DNA of 64,000 bases from BNXB01 sp031556375 (GCA_031556375.1 JAVBTA010000019.1:1-64000); one strand, 5' to 3'. Positions 44,496 to 54,600 are shown, counted from the first letter of the stretch. Notes: generated by a model not told the origin, from the letters alone. A program made the numbers and translations.

Positions 44496-44544
44496 TTTTT
44501 GATTTTTTTTATATTGCAATAACCTTCTATTTTTTTTACCTTTG
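44496..44544 (+). promoter_or_regulatory. Promoter of the divergent DUF1680 gene, with a possible half-operator
   Basis: -7 TACCTTTG (44537-44544) and a possible -33 TTG at 44514-44516 (20-nt spacer). A single TTTTTGAT begins at 44496, exactly 41 bp before the -7, where box 2 lies at the HTCS-type promoters; no box 1 is visible. The surrounding T-rich sequence means the half-site could be chance. Confidence 0.45.
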
Positions 44545-44567
44545 CTGTAATCCATAATATAACATTT

Positions 44568-46649
44568 ATGAAACGTTTTATCATCTTAATAGTAGGAGCT
44601 GTGTTTGTTGGCTGTTCAACAAAAAAGGACTCACCTTCCGAAGAAAATATTTGTTTCCCCGAAGTGAATCAGGTTAAAATCAATGACTCGTTTTGGAGCC
44701 CTAAACTTACGTTGTGGAGTACGGTTACTGTAACAGACGTCCTGGATAAATTTGAAGGAAAACAGACTCATAATGCCGGGTGTCCGGAAGAACATGACGC
44801 TTTTCACAATTTTGATTTGGTCGCTCGTGGAGAAAGAGGAATCGGGAAACATGCCGGTTTTCCCTGGTTTGATGGTTTGGTTTATGAAACGATCCGGGGT
44901 ATTGCTGATTTCTTAGCTGCTACACCGGATAAAAAGTTAGAAGAACGTGTTGATGGTTATATTGACCGGATTTATACAGCTCAACAATCGGATACAACAG
45001 GATATCTGGATACTTATACTCAACTGGTAGAACCTGATCATCAATGGGGTGAACATGGTGGATTTCTACGTTGGCAACACGACGTTTACAATGCGGGAAT
45101 GTTGGTCGAAGCCGGAGTTCATTATTATAAAGCTACAGGAAAAACTAAATTATTGGAAATAGCTACCCGGTTTTCTAACTATATGTGCGGATATATGGGT
45201 TCCGAGCCTAAGAAGAATATGGTTCCCTCACATTCAGGGCCGGAAGAGGCTATGATGAAACTGTACTGGTTGTATAAAGACAATCCGGATCTGAAGAAAA
45301 AAATGAATGTTCCGGTAGATGAAGATGCTTATTATGGATTAGTACAATATTGGGTCGAGAACCGGGGTAATCATTGCGGTTACCCCCTGTGGTTGGCCTG
45401 GGGAAATCAAGATGCCGAAAAATGGATCAGGGAAGAAAAGTATATAAATCCTAAATTTGGCCCTCATTCCCGTCCTTCCTGGGGCGATTATGCTCAGGAT
45501 TCAATTTCCGTATTCAAACAGAAAACAATTGAAGGACATGCCGTTAGAGCAACCTTATTGGCAACCGGGATCGCAACAATAGCACTGGAGAATCGTTCAA
45601 AACCATATATTGAAACCGCTTGTAATTTATGGGATAATATGGCAGGAAAGCGCATGTTTATTACCGGTGGAGTAGGAGCTATTCATCACGATGAAAAGTT
45701 TGGTCCGGATTATTTCCTCCCAACGGATGCTTATCTGGAGACATGTGCCGCTGTAGGTGCCGGATTTTTCAGTCAACGGATGAATCAACTGACCGGAAAT
45801 GGTAAATATATGGACGAACTGGAACGGATTTTATACAACAGTGTACTTACCGGAATTTCTCTTTCAGGAGATCATTATACTTACCAGAATCCGTTGAATT
45901 CCGATAAACACAGTCGTTGGGAATGGCATGAGTGTCCTTGTTGTCCGCCGATGTTCTTGAAAATAGTGTCGGCATTGCCTGGCTATATTTATGCATATCA
46001 GAAAGATACCGTTTATGTCAATCTTTTTATAGGAAGTGAAACCCGCATAAAAGTAGGCAAAAACAATATTGTAGGATTAAAACAAGAGACCCGTTATCCG
46101 TGGAGTGGAACCGTTTCATTGACAGTAGAGCCTGAAAAGGAAGGCCAATTTTCAATGAAAATTCGTATTCCGGGATGGGCGATCGGAAAAGAAAACCCAT
46201 ATGGTCTTTATAACTCAGACTTGTCATCTTCCGTGCAGTTGAAAGTAAATGATATCCCTATAGAAATACAGATTGAGAATGGATATGCCCGAATAAACAG
46301 GATATGGAAAAAAGGCGATAAAATAGACTTGTCATTACCAACTCAACCCCGGATTATTCATGCGAATGATTTAATTACTGATTTGAAGGGCAAAGTAGCG
46401 ATAGCTTCCGGACCGGTTATTTATTGTCTGGAAAGTTTTGATAATTCTGATTTACAACAACTTAAACTGGATGTTACTGCTCCTCTTGAATCAACGTATC
46501 AGGAGAAAGAACTGAATGGTGTAAATATTATTCTTGGAAAAGCTATTGATAATAACTCGAAAGAGGTGATTGTGACTGCGATTCCTTATTATGCCGTAGG
46601 CAACAGGCAACAAGGAGTGGGATATAAGGTCTGGATTTCTCAAAAATAA
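44568..46649 (+). CDS. DUF1680 (GH127/GH146-type) L-arabinofuranosidase-like lipoprotein
   Basis: 693 aa lipoprotein (FVGC, Cys 16). A DUF1680 barrel with HDVYNAGMLVEAGVHYY, GHAVRATLLATG, MFITGGVGA, zinc-site E391-T-C393 (LETCAAVG) and C458-C459 (CPCCPP), then a C-terminal beta domain. Closest in style to GH127/GH146 enzymes acting on arabinose-containing glycans. It has its own promoter and lies just upstream of the regulator. Confidence 0.88.
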   Translation: MKRFIILIVGAVFVGCSTKKDSPSEENICFPEVNQVKINDSFWSPKLTLWSTVTVTDVLDKFEGKQTHNAGCPEEHDAFHNFDLVARGERGIGKHAGFPWFDGLVYETIRGIADFLAATPDKKLEERVDGYIDRIYTAQQSDTTGYLDTYTQLVEPDHQWGEHGGFLRWQHDVYNAGMLVEAGVHYYKATGKTKLLEIATRFSNYMCGYMGSEPKKNMVPSHSGPEEAMMKLYWLYKDNPDLKKKMNVPVDEDAYYGLVQYWVENRGNHCGYPLWLAWGNQDAEKWIREEKYINPKFGPHSRPSWGDYAQDSISVFKQKTIEGHAVRATLLATGIATIALENRSKPYIETACNLWDNMAGKRMFITGGVGAIHHDEKFGPDYFLPTDAYLETCAAVGAGFFSQRMNQLTGNGKYMDELERILYNSVLTGISLSGDHYTYQNPLNSDKHSRWEWHECPCCPPMFLKIVSALPGYIYAYQKDTVYVNLFIGSETRIKVGKNNIVGLKQETRYPWSGTVSLTVEPEKEGQFSMKIRIPGWAIGKENPYGLYNSDLSSSVQLKVNDIPIEIQIENGYARINRIWKKGDKIDLSLPTQPRIIHANDLITDLKGKVAIASGPVIYCLESFDNSDLQQLKLDVTAPLESTYQEKELNGVNIILGKAIDNNSKEVIVTAIPYYAVGNRQQGVGYKVWISQK

Positions 46650-46671
46650 TAATTTTTAGGAAATAAATGGT

Positions 46672-46679
46672 TATCTTTG
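46672..46679 (+). promoter_or_regulatory. -7 promoter element of the HTCS gene
   Basis: TATCTTTG, 43 nt before the ATG at 46722. No TTGAC box is present at -41, so the regulator does not appear to control itself through this operator. Confidence 0.55.
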
Positions 46680-46721
46680 TAATAAACTCTTCGTGGAAGT
46701 CTCCGGATCTAACATAATTTT

Positions 46722-49700
46722 ATGAGATACAAATTTATATTTCTTTGTCTTTTAACTCTGTCATCCTTTTTTACGGTTTCGGCAAGGAATTATTATTTCC
46801 GTCACTATACCAATGAGGATGGATTGTCACATAATACAGTATATTGTAGTTTGCAGGATCAGCGGGGATTCTTATGGTTTGGAACTAAAGACGGCTTGAA
46901 TCGTTTCGACGGACATACTTTCAAATCATACAGGCATGAACCGGAAAATAAGAAAAGTATCAGGTCAAACTATATCACGGCACTGCATGAGGATCCTGAC
47001 GGGTTGATCTGGATCGGAACAAATAAAGGTCTGAACTACTATAATCCCCAAACAGATGATTTTGGAGATTTGGATGATTTGTTCCTTTATGAAGGTGAGT
47101 TCGGTGATATAAAGACTGATTTTCAGAATAATATCTGGTTTCAGTGTTTTGACGGCCTTTATAAATACGATAAAAAAAAGAATAAGGTCAAATATTATCC
47201 CTCTCAGATTTATTTTACTCCGAATCGCATTTGTATCAGTTCTGCCGGTGATCCATGGTTTATATCCGGAGACAGAGCTCTTTTCAAGTATGATCATAGG
47301 AACGATACATTTACACGGCATGAGATATTAACATCCCAGGAAAAGAAATTATTTTCGGATTTATTAGTGATCGTCGATGCTAAAGAACATGGTTTGCTGA
47401 TAGGTACGGAATCCCTTGGATTGAGACGATTTGACCCGAATACGGGAACAACAGAGACTTTCTTGAAACAGGATGCTTTCGGTAAACCTATCAGGACCAG
47501 AGTAATATTACCATTCTCTGATGATGAATTTTTTGTCGGTACGGAATCCGGATTATATCTCCTGAATATTAAAACAGGAAAGACCCTGAATTTCAGGAAA
47601 AGTCTGAATAACCCGTATGCGATAGGAGACAATGCGATTTATACCCTGACAAAAGATGCGGAAGGGGGAGTCTGGATCGGAACATATTTCCAGGGTCTGA
47701 GTTATTTGCCCAATGAATATGCTTCATTTGAGAAATTCTTTGATCAGGGTGTTGCAAACGGAATAAAAGGAAATGCGATTCGTGAGATTACCGGTGACAA
47801 GTATGGAAATATCTGGATTGGAACAGAAGACGCAGGACTGAATAAATATGATCCTTCGACAGGACTATTTTGCCATTTCGAACCGGATATGGGCTCTATT
47901 TCCGGTCAGAACCTGCATGGATTAATGGTTGACGGGGATTCTTTGTGGATTGGTTATTATGACAGAGGAGCTGATGTGATTGATATTAAGAGCAACCGGA
48001 AGATCATGCATTTTGAAGCGGGATATGCTCCTAATGATTTGAAAACCAATTTTGTAATTACGGTTTATAAAACAGAAGACGGTCGGATTTTGTTAGGAAC
48101 AATATCCGGAGTGTACCAATATCTTCCTGAAACAAAAAATTTTAAATATATTGATGGCTTTGCCTCGTATTCTTTTGCATATTGTTTCTACGAAGATCAT
48201 AAAAATACAATTTGGGTTGCAACCCTGAATAATGGACTGTTTTATATAACACAGGATGGTGTTTCCGGATATTTTAAGCATGATGAAAAAAATCCGGCAT
48301 CCATATCTTCCAATGCGGTAAGTAATGTATTTGAAGATAGTAAGAACCGGCTCTGGGTTTCTACGAGAGGAAATGGATTTTGCTTATATAATCCGGAAAA
48401 AAAGGACTTTACCAGATTTACCACTAAAGATGGTCTGCCAAGTAATTTTATCTATAAAATTCTCGAAGATGCCCGTGGAAATCTCTGGATAACTACCTCC
48501 AACGGATTGATCCGGTTTAATCCCGAAACCTGCGAAATGAGACGGTATTCCACTGCTAGTGGACTGACAAATAACCAGTTCAACTACAACTCCGGATATA
48601 AGGATAAATTGGGGAAAATGTACTTCGGAACAATTAATGGAATGATTTCTTTTGTCCCGGAAAATATCAGGGAAAGTAACTTTAATCCTCCTGTTTATAT
48701 TACCGGTTTTCAGGTGTTTAACGAAGAATTGTGTCTGAAAGATAAGGCGGGGAATAGTGAATCGGTTTTATTTGCTGATGAAGTAATACTTCCATACGAT
48801 AAATCGACATTTAGTATTGATTTTGCCGCACTTAGTTATACATCACCGGATATGAATGAATACATGTATAAACTGGATGGTGTTGATAAACAGTGGACGC
48901 ATTTAAAATCTTATCGTAAGGCCTATTATACAAATCTTAATCCGGGAGAATATACTTTTCGCTTAAAGGCAAGTAATGGTGACGGAGAATGGATGGATAA
49001 GGAAACCACATTACTGATTGTGATTAATCCTCCGTTCTGGCAAACGGGTTGGGCATATTTATGTTATGTTATTTTTGTAGGAATAGTTGTTTTTACAATC
49101 ATTCGTTTTTATACTCAGCGACTTAAGCTTCGTAACCAGATGAAGCTAGATAAAATGGAAGATCTGAAGCAACAGGAGCTTTTACGAGCGAAAATTGATT
49201 TTTTCACTCAGATAGCGCATGAAATCAGGACTCCGCTTACGCTAATCAAAGGACCGCTCGACAGGATCATCAAATCCGAAAAAGATACAGATTCCAATAA
49301 AGACAATCTGGCAATCATGCAAAAAAACACTAACCGCTTGCTCGATCTGACTAATCAGTTACTTGATTTCAGAAAAGCGGAAATTGAAGGAATGAAGCTG
49401 AACTTTACTCCAGTCGATATTGTTGAACTTCTTCGAGAGACATATATCAGGTTTACGCCTATTGCAAAGGAAAAAAAGCTGATATTTGAATTAAAGCTTG
49501 ATATAGAGCAGTTTGATGCAGTTGTTGATAAAGAGGCCGTCACTAAGATCCTGAGTAATTTATTTACAAATGCTCTTAAATTCACAAAAAGTGAGATAGT
49601 CGTCCTTCTGGATACTACAAAAAGTGCATCTCTGGAAATCCGTGTGGAAAGTGATGGCGAAGTGATTCCTTTAGAGTTGAAAGAGAAGATTTTTGAGATG

Positions 49701-50729
49701 TTTTTTCAGAATAAGGACAACACATACGAAGGCACTCCAAAAGGGACTGGAATCGGATTGTATCTAGGACGCCTATTGGCCGAGTTACATAATGGCAGGC
49801 TCTATCTTGATACTAAAAAACGGACGGTAAATTCATTTGTTTTGCAATTACCTAAAGAGCAGGATATCTGTATGGAAATAAAGTCTGAAAAACAGGCTCC
49901 TGAGATGGAAGATCCTGAAAAACAACAATCTCCTGAAGGTGTAGTGCGGGATATAAAACAAGATATAAAACCAGTTATATTATTAGTGGAAGATGAAAAA
50001 GAAATGCTTGATTATGTCTCTTCTGAATTATCCGGACATTATAAGGTAATAAAAACTTCAAATGGAAAAGAAGCCCTAAATATCATGGATAGCACAGTTG
50101 TAAACATGATTATATCTGATATCGGCATGCCGGCAATGGATGGTATGGAACTTTGTAAAGTTGTAAAATCAAACGTTAATTATAGTCATATCCCATTTGT
50201 TCTGTTGACAGCACGACAGAATATTCAAAGTCAGATTGAAGGTTTAGAGACTGGAGCGGATGCCTATATCAGCAAACCGTTTTCGACAGAACATTTATTG
50301 GCTCAAATATCTAATTTGTTGACAAGCAGAGAAAAACTGTTGAAGACATTTGCCCAATCTCCATTAGTGTATTCCGGTTCGATTGCTTCTACAAAAGCAG
50401 ATGAAGAATTCCTGAAAATGTTGAATGATATTATTCTGGAAAAACTATCGGATCCGAACTTGAGTGTGGAGTATCTGGCGGTTCAGGCCGGTATAAGTAC
50501 CTCTAGCCTATACCGGAAGATGAAAGGGATATGCGATATGAACCCAAATGAATTTATCCGGATCATACGCTTGAAAAAAGCTGCGGAATTATTGCTTGAG
50601 AGCGGAATGTCAGTGAAAGAAGTCGCTTATCTGACCGGATTTTCGGCGCCGTCGTATTTTTCATTGAGTTTCCAGAAACAGTTTGGAATGAAACCTTCTG
50701 AGTTTGTAAAACAAAAACAGCAGAAGTAA
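46722..50729 (+). CDS. Hybrid two-component system regulator (HTCS)
   Basis: 1335 aa, one chain from sensor to DNA binding. Signal peptide, then two seven-bladed propellers of reg_prop repeats (about 25-660; repeated WIGT, GLNxY/F units), a Y_Y_Y domain (about 680-765), one membrane helix (about 775-797), HisKA with H833 in AHEIRTPLT, an ATPase domain with GTGIGLYL (the first G box is relaxed to SDGEVIP, as often in HTCS), a receiver with phospho-acceptor D1133 (IISDIGMP) and a C-terminal AraC DNA-binding domain (about 1230-1330). HTCS proteins sense an oligosaccharide in the periplasm and activate the local locus. The only such regulator here, it is the likely reader of the five operator-promoters. 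Confidence 0.95.
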   Translation: MRYKFIFLCLLTLSSFFTVSARNYYFRHYTNEDGLSHNTVYCSLQDQRGFLWFGTKDGLNRFDGHTFKSYRHEPENKKSIRSNYITALHEDPDGLIWIGTNKGLNYYNPQTDDFGDLDDLFLYEGEFGDIKTDFQNNIWFQCFDGLYKYDKKKNKVKYYPSQIYFTPNRICISSAGDPWFISGDRALFKYDHRNDTFTRHEILTSQEKKLFSDLLVIVDAKEHGLLIGTESLGLRRFDPNTGTTETFLKQDAFGKPIRTRVILPFSDDEFFVGTESGLYLLNIKTGKTLNFRKSLNNPYAIGDNAIYTLTKDAEGGVWIGTYFQGLSYLPNEYASFEKFFDQGVANGIKGNAIREITGDKYGNIWIGTEDAGLNKYDPSTGLFCHFEPDMGSISGQNLHGLMVDGDSLWIGYYDRGADVIDIKSNRKIMHFEAGYAPNDLKTNFVITVYKTEDGRILLGTISGVYQYLPETKNFKYIDGFASYSFAYCFYEDHKNTIWVATLNNGLFYITQDGVSGYFKHDEKNPASISSNAVSNVFEDSKNRLWVSTRGNGFCLYNPEKKDFTRFTTKDGLPSNFIYKILEDARGNLWITTSNGLIRFNPETCEMRRYSTASGLTNNQFNYNSGYKDKLGKMYFGTINGMISFVPENIRESNFNPPVYITGFQVFNEELCLKDKAGNSESVLFADEVILPYDKSTFSIDFAALSYTSPDMNEYMYKLDGVDKQWTHLKSYRKAYYTNLNPGEYTFRLKASNGDGEWMDKETTLLIVINPPFWQTGWAYLCYVIFVGIVVFTIIRFYTQRLKLRNQMKLDKMEDLKQQELLRAKIDFFTQIAHEIRTPLTLIKGPLDRIIKSEKDTDSNKDNLAIMQKNTNRLLDLTNQLLDFRKAEIEGMKLNFTPVDIVELLRETYIRFTPIAKEKKLIFELKLDIEQFDAVVDKEAVTKILSNLFTNALKFTKSEIVVLLDTTKSASLEIRVESDGEVIPLELKEKIFEMFFQNKDNTYEGTPKGTGIGLYLGRLLAELHNGRLYLDTKKRTVNSFVLQLPKEQDICMEIKSEKQAPEMEDPEKQQSPEGVVRDIKQDIKPVILLVEDEKEMLDYVSSELSGHYKVIKTSNGKEALNIMDSTVVNMIISDIGMPAMDGMELCKVVKSNVNYSHIPFVLLTARQNIQSQIEGLETGADAYISKPFSTEHLLAQISNLLTSREKLLKTFAQSPLVYSGSIASTKADEEFLKMLNDIILEKLSDPNLSVEYLAVQAGISTSSLYRKMKGICDMNPNEFIRIIRLKKAAELLLESGMSVKEVAYLTGFSAPSYFSLSFQKQFGMKPSEFVKQKQQK

Positions 50730-50730
50730 T

Positions 50731-50760
50731 TTTGTTTGGAACAATAATTGTGTACTTTTG
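50731..50760 (+). promoter_or_regulatory. Promoter of the two-gene ABC unit
   Basis: -33 TTTG at 50731-50734 or 50735-50738 and -7 TACTTTTG at 50753-50760, 33 nt before the chosen ATG. An in-frame ATG near 50748 would overlap it and was rejected as start. Confidence 0.6.
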
Positions 50761-50792
50761 TAGAAAATATAACACAATACCATTACATTTTC

Positions 50793-51953
50793 ATGAGTTT
50801 GTTTCAACAACAATTTGAAAAAATCCGAAAATTGGTTGATTATGAGGAGTTTACTCTGTTAACCAAACGGGTTATAGATCTGTCTTTAGATACCGGCAAT
50901 ATCGTTTTTTACAGGAAAACGGTTGATTTTCTGGAATGGATGGATGGTAATCCGGACAAGGAAGATAAAAAAGTCAAGTTTTCGTCTTTATTAAATGAAC
51001 TTTACCTGGAATTAAACAACAAACCGGAAATTTCGAATCAGGATTCGGCCTTGTTGTCGGTTTATAATCTGATTCGTACATACAAGAAGTCTTCTTTTGC
51101 TCTTGGACCTATCAGTTTTGAAATCAAACAACGGCAAATTATAGGTCTTGTTGGTGAGAATGGCAACGGAAAGACCACTTTATTACGATCTTTATGTGGT
51201 GAGCTGGAGCCAACCGGAGGAAAACTTGATTATTCCTTCCCATATGAAGATGAATATGATTTGCGATCAAAGCTGATCTATATTCCTCAGCGTACCCCGT
51301 CCTGGCATGGGTCCCTACTTACTAATCTGCGTTTTACAGCATCTTCATACGGAATTTATGGAGAGGAAAACCTGTTGATAGTAGAATTGATCATTGCAAG
51401 AATGGGTTTGCGCAAATTTCGCACTTACTATTGGAAAGACCTTTCTTCAGGATACAAAATGAGGTTTGAACTGGCCCGGGCTTTGCTACGTCGGCCTAAA
51501 TTGCTCCTGATCGACGAACCTCTTGCCAATCTCGATATCCTGGCGCAGCAAATTGTTTTGGACGATTTCCGGGACATCGCATCTTCCACTTTCCGTCCGT
51601 TAGGTATTATTCTTAGTTCCCAGCAATTGTATGAGGTTGAAAAAGCCTCCGACTCCGTTTTATTTTTGAAAAACGGAACATTCCGTAACCTGGCTCAGGA
51701 TACGGATGTGACTTTTGTGGAAGTCCCTAAATTCATCGTGGAATTTGAATCTTCCTGGAATCAGGACCAACTTCGTATGGTGTTGGAATCGCTTGAACTG
51801 GAAAAATTACAGATCAATGGAGGAACTTATGTCGCTAGTTTCCCGGATACCATTCTACAGGAAGATTTTTTGAAAATTATCCTGGAGAAAAAAATACCGG
51901 TTACTTATTTCCGGAATATTTCTAATTCCACACGTCGATTTTTCCTTTCTTAA
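50793..51953 (+). CDS. ABC transporter ATPase with N-terminal helical extension
   Basis: 386 aa. Residues 1-95 are a charged helical region not found in ordinary ABC ATPases. The cassette follows: Walker A GENGNGKTT (about 120), Q-loop in LIYIPQR, a variant signature LSSGYKMRFELARAL, Walker B KLLLIDEPLANLD and, in place of the switch His, an SSQQL segment. The missing His-switch residue is unusual. A C-terminal region of about 80 residues has no known domain. 12 nt separate it from the membrane protein gene, so they form one ABC unit. The substrate is unknown, and the unit sits inside the locus without any obvious sugar-uptake signature. Confidence 0.75.
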   Translation: MSLFQQQFEKIRKLVDYEEFTLLTKRVIDLSLDTGNIVFYRKTVDFLEWMDGNPDKEDKKVKFSSLLNELYLELNNKPEISNQDSALLSVYNLIRTYKKSSFALGPISFEIKQRQIIGLVGENGNGKTTLLRSLCGELEPTGGKLDYSFPYEDEYDLRSKLIYIPQRTPSWHGSLLTNLRFTASSYGIYGEENLLIVELIIARMGLRKFRTYYWKDLSSGYKMRFELARALLRRPKLLLIDEPLANLDILAQQIVLDDFRDIASSTFRPLGIILSSQQLYEVEKASDSVLFLKNGTFRNLAQDTDVTFVEVPKFIVEFESSWNQDQLRMVLESLELEKLQINGGTYVASFPDTILQEDFLKIILEKKIPVTYFRNISNSTRRFFLS

Positions 51954-51965
51954 AATTGTAATCTT

Positions 51966-53516
51966 ATGCTAAAGAATATACAAAAATATTTGCTGATCCA
52001 TCATCCTTTGATTTGGAATGTACGGTTTATCCCGATGCTTGCGATACTAATAGTGCTCCATTTAATATTTTTTGCTGTCGGTTATGCGGTGACAAATACT
52101 TCATTCTCCAAAATATTTGGATATGGAGATGAATTGCCGCTATTATATTTTGTGAGTATATTGATCGATGTCTTATTGTTAGTCGGTTGGCTCGTGTTTT
52201 ATAACAGGAATAATGGGTTTAAATCATTCTATCCCCGGAAAACAGCCCAATTATACCTGGAGTGGGTGATGGTATTTATAATTGTAGCAGGAATGGCATT
52301 GGTGCCTGTATCGCTAACCTGTGGTCATTTAACTAAATGGAAATCAGTTGCTTCCCTCCAAGAAGCCAAAGAAGCGGAATCTTTGTTGGAAAAAGTCAAT
52401 TTGTTAATTGCCCGCGACTCAGAGCAATATAAATATAATTCGGAATACCAGAAGCCTGTTCCGATTCCTGAAGGAATGGAATTTCAGGGGGATACACTTA
52501 GTCGTAGTTTATACTCCTTTGATTATGACTGGAGTAATAATAAAATGCATGTGGAAGGATATATTGGAGCATCTTTTCTTTTTTACAGAGAATATTATTA
52601 TAGCCATTATACCAGGAAAGACCTGGAAGTCATAGATTCTCCGGAAAAAAGGCGGTTCCTGAATGAAGAGTCTGTAAAAGAAATGCTCCGGAATAGTAAA
52701 CGGGATAGTATTTTTGCTATTATGACCGAATTTGAAAAACTCAGGATAAAACATCATCTTCTATCTGATATTTCTCCTGAAAAGTGGTTGGACAGGATAT
52801 ATAATCCTCCGTTTTTTCCGGTGGACGGATCTACTGCCATTATGAATAGGGAAGACGATGCTGATCAATATACCTCGATCTGGTTTGATGGAATAGCTTC
52901 TGAGGAGCAGGTAGTTGACCCTCAGGTGCATACATCCGAAGTACTACCTTACTTACCATATAGGAACCTGGAATCCGGTTACAATCAGGTGCTGAGGTGT
53001 TATGATTTTGGAGAGACTTTTCGCACGATAATCCTGATATCCTTATGTGCTGCGATTTTTGTATCATGTTTGATCTTTTCTTTTAGGTTTTCGAAAGGAA
53101 AATTTTGGTTGATAAGCTTTATTGCAACAGGAATATTGATTTTTATTACAATTTTGCTGGCGGTCACTTTCCACGAATTTCTTGATTGGAATTCGGAGAT
53201 GGTTGTTTTATTTATACTTTCGGTATGGATTGCTTTATTTGTTATCCTGTTGACAAAAGTTATTCTGAAAGTGAACTCAAAATCACATAAAGGCAGGTCT
53301 GAGACATATCTTAATTTATTGGTCTGGATGGCTCCATGTATTATTCCTCTGTCTTTTTTCTTTTATCTTGTCTGTGTAGATTTATCCGACAGATCGTATT
53401 ACCATAAAGACGACGAGATAGTAGCAATGTTTTGGATTAATATTCCGGTAGTTATCCTTGGAATGTGGTTTTTCGCTGTGTTAATCCGCAAGTGGAAGAG
53501 CCTCGGCGATCAATAA
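51966..53516 (+). CDS. Uncharacterised membrane protein, partner of the ABC ATPase
   Basis: 516 aa with about eight hydrophobic helices: three near the N-terminus (about 22-42, 60-80, 98-118), a large extracytoplasmic part (about 120-345) and five near the C-terminus (about 347-510). No family was recognised; the layout suggests a permease with a big outer domain. Pairing with the ATPase at 50793 is inferred from 12-nt spacing and the lack of another permease. It ends at a two-way hairpin. Confidence 0.7.
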   Translation: MLKNIQKYLLIHHPLIWNVRFIPMLAILIVLHLIFFAVGYAVTNTSFSKIFGYGDELPLLYFVSILIDVLLLVGWLVFYNRNNGFKSFYPRKTAQLYLEWVMVFIIVAGMALVPVSLTCGHLTKWKSVASLQEAKEAESLLEKVNLLIARDSEQYKYNSEYQKPVPIPEGMEFQGDTLSRSLYSFDYDWSNNKMHVEGYIGASFLFYREYYYSHYTRKDLEVIDSPEKRRFLNEESVKEMLRNSKRDSIFAIMTEFEKLRIKHHLLSDISPEKWLDRIYNPPFFPVDGSTAIMNREDDADQYTSIWFDGIASEEQVVDPQVHTSEVLPYLPYRNLESGYNQVLRCYDFGETFRTIILISLCAAIFVSCLIFSFRFSKGKFWLISFIATGILIFITILLAVTFHEFLDWNSEMVVLFILSVWIALFVILLTKVILKVNSKSHKGRSETYLNLLVWMAPCIIPLSFFFYLVCVDLSDRSYYHKDDEIVAMFWINIPVVILGMWFFAVLIRKWKSLGDQ

Positions 53517-53527
53517 AATGAATAATG

Positions 53528-53580
53528 AAAAATGAATAATAAAGCTTCGTGAGTAAGCTTTATTATTCATTATTCATTTT
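53528..53580. repeat. Inverted repeat of ATGAATAAT words between convergent genes
   Basis: AATGAATAATAAAGCTT and AAGCTTTATTATTCATT form a 17-bp stem with a 7-nt loop (53531-53571), preceded and followed by further ATGAATAAT / ATTATTCAT words. It lies exactly between the ends of the ABC unit (plus) and the GH43 gene (minus) and can act as a terminator in both directions. Confidence 0.7.
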
Positions 53581-54543
53581 TCATTTCACTGGAAATCCGT
53601 TTGTCATTTTTACCGGTTTGATTGTTCCGTCCGGATTGAATTCCAGGCGATCAACACAGGTAACACGATTATCACGAGTGACATTTGTCAAAGGTTTACG
53701 GTGGTAAACAATATAATATTCGTCTTTTCCTGGCACCTTTATTACAGAATTGTGCCCTGCTCCGGTAGCAATTTCAGAATCTTGTTGTAAAATCTTTTCG
53801 ATCCGTTTGAAAGGACCGAATGGTGAATCTGCAATGGCATAAGCTACGCTGTAATTAGGGCCTCCCCAGCCGCCTTCTGACCACATGAAGTAGTACTTGC
53901 CGTTTCTTTTTAACATGAAAGGACCTTCTACATAATTTTCAGGAGTTATTTCCTTGTACATTTCTCCGTCGTCGAAAGGAACGATACTCAACAGGTCCGG
54001 ACTTAGCTTGACCATATTACAATGTCTCCAGCCACCATAGTACATGTAATAATTGCCATCATCATCTTTGAAAACAAACTGGTCGATCGGTTGTGCGCCA
54101 TTGTGGAATTTATCAATTAAAGGTTTACCCAAAGCATCTTTGAACGGGCCTTCCGGTTTATCGGAGACAGCAACTCCAATTCCACCGTATTGTTGATCAT
54201 TCTGAATATCATTGGCCCCGAAAAAAAGATAATATTTTCCGTTAGCCTGAATGATGGAAGGAGCCCAAAGAGCCATTTTAAACCAACTGATATTTTCCTG
54301 AGAGAGAACTTTGGGATGTTTCGTCCAGGTAACCAGATCTTTGGATGAATAGGCATCCATATAAGTCTGATCTTCGTACTTTGCCGATGTAGTCGGGTAG
54401 ATCCAGTATTCATCACCAATTACAATTCCTTCAGGGTCAGCATACCAACCTTCGAATACCGGATTAGTCGTCGTTTTTTGTGCAAAAACACTCAGGCCTG
54501 TGAAAATGATGCAGACCGATAAAAATATTTTCTTGAAATTCAT
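53581..54543 (-). CDS. Secreted GH43-family glycoside hydrolase
   Basis: 320 aa with a signal peptide (MNFKKIFLSVCIIFTGLSVFA). Triad: D36 (YADPEGI), D154 (PIDQFVF) and E206 (VEGPFM), and a HNSV motif near 265 that binds a structural metal in this family. Likely an alpha-L-arabinofuranosidase or beta-xylosidase. It has its own promoter in the 86-nt gap before it, not one of the TTGAC type, so its control may differ from that of the upstream DUF1680 gene. Confidence 0.88.
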   Translation of the reverse strand: MNFKKIFLSVCIIFTGLSVFAQKTTTNPVFEGWYADPEGIVIGDEYWIYPTTSAKYEDQTYMDAYSSKDLVTWTKHPKVLSQENISWFKMALWAPSIIQANGKYYLFFGANDIQNDQQYGGIGVAVSDKPEGPFKDALGKPLIDKFHNGAQPIDQFVFKDDDGNYYMYYGGWRHCNMVKLSPDLLSIVPFDDGEMYKEITPENYVEGPFMLKRNGKYYFMWSEGGWGGPNYSVAYAIADSPFGPFKRIEKILQQDSEIATGAGHNSVIKVPGKDEYYIVYHRKPLTNVTRDNRVTCVDRLEFNPDGTIKPVKMTNGFPVK

Positions 54544-54600
54544 TTAAATAAGAATATTTAATTATTTAAGACTTACTGAATTGAGTTGTGTTTATAATTG

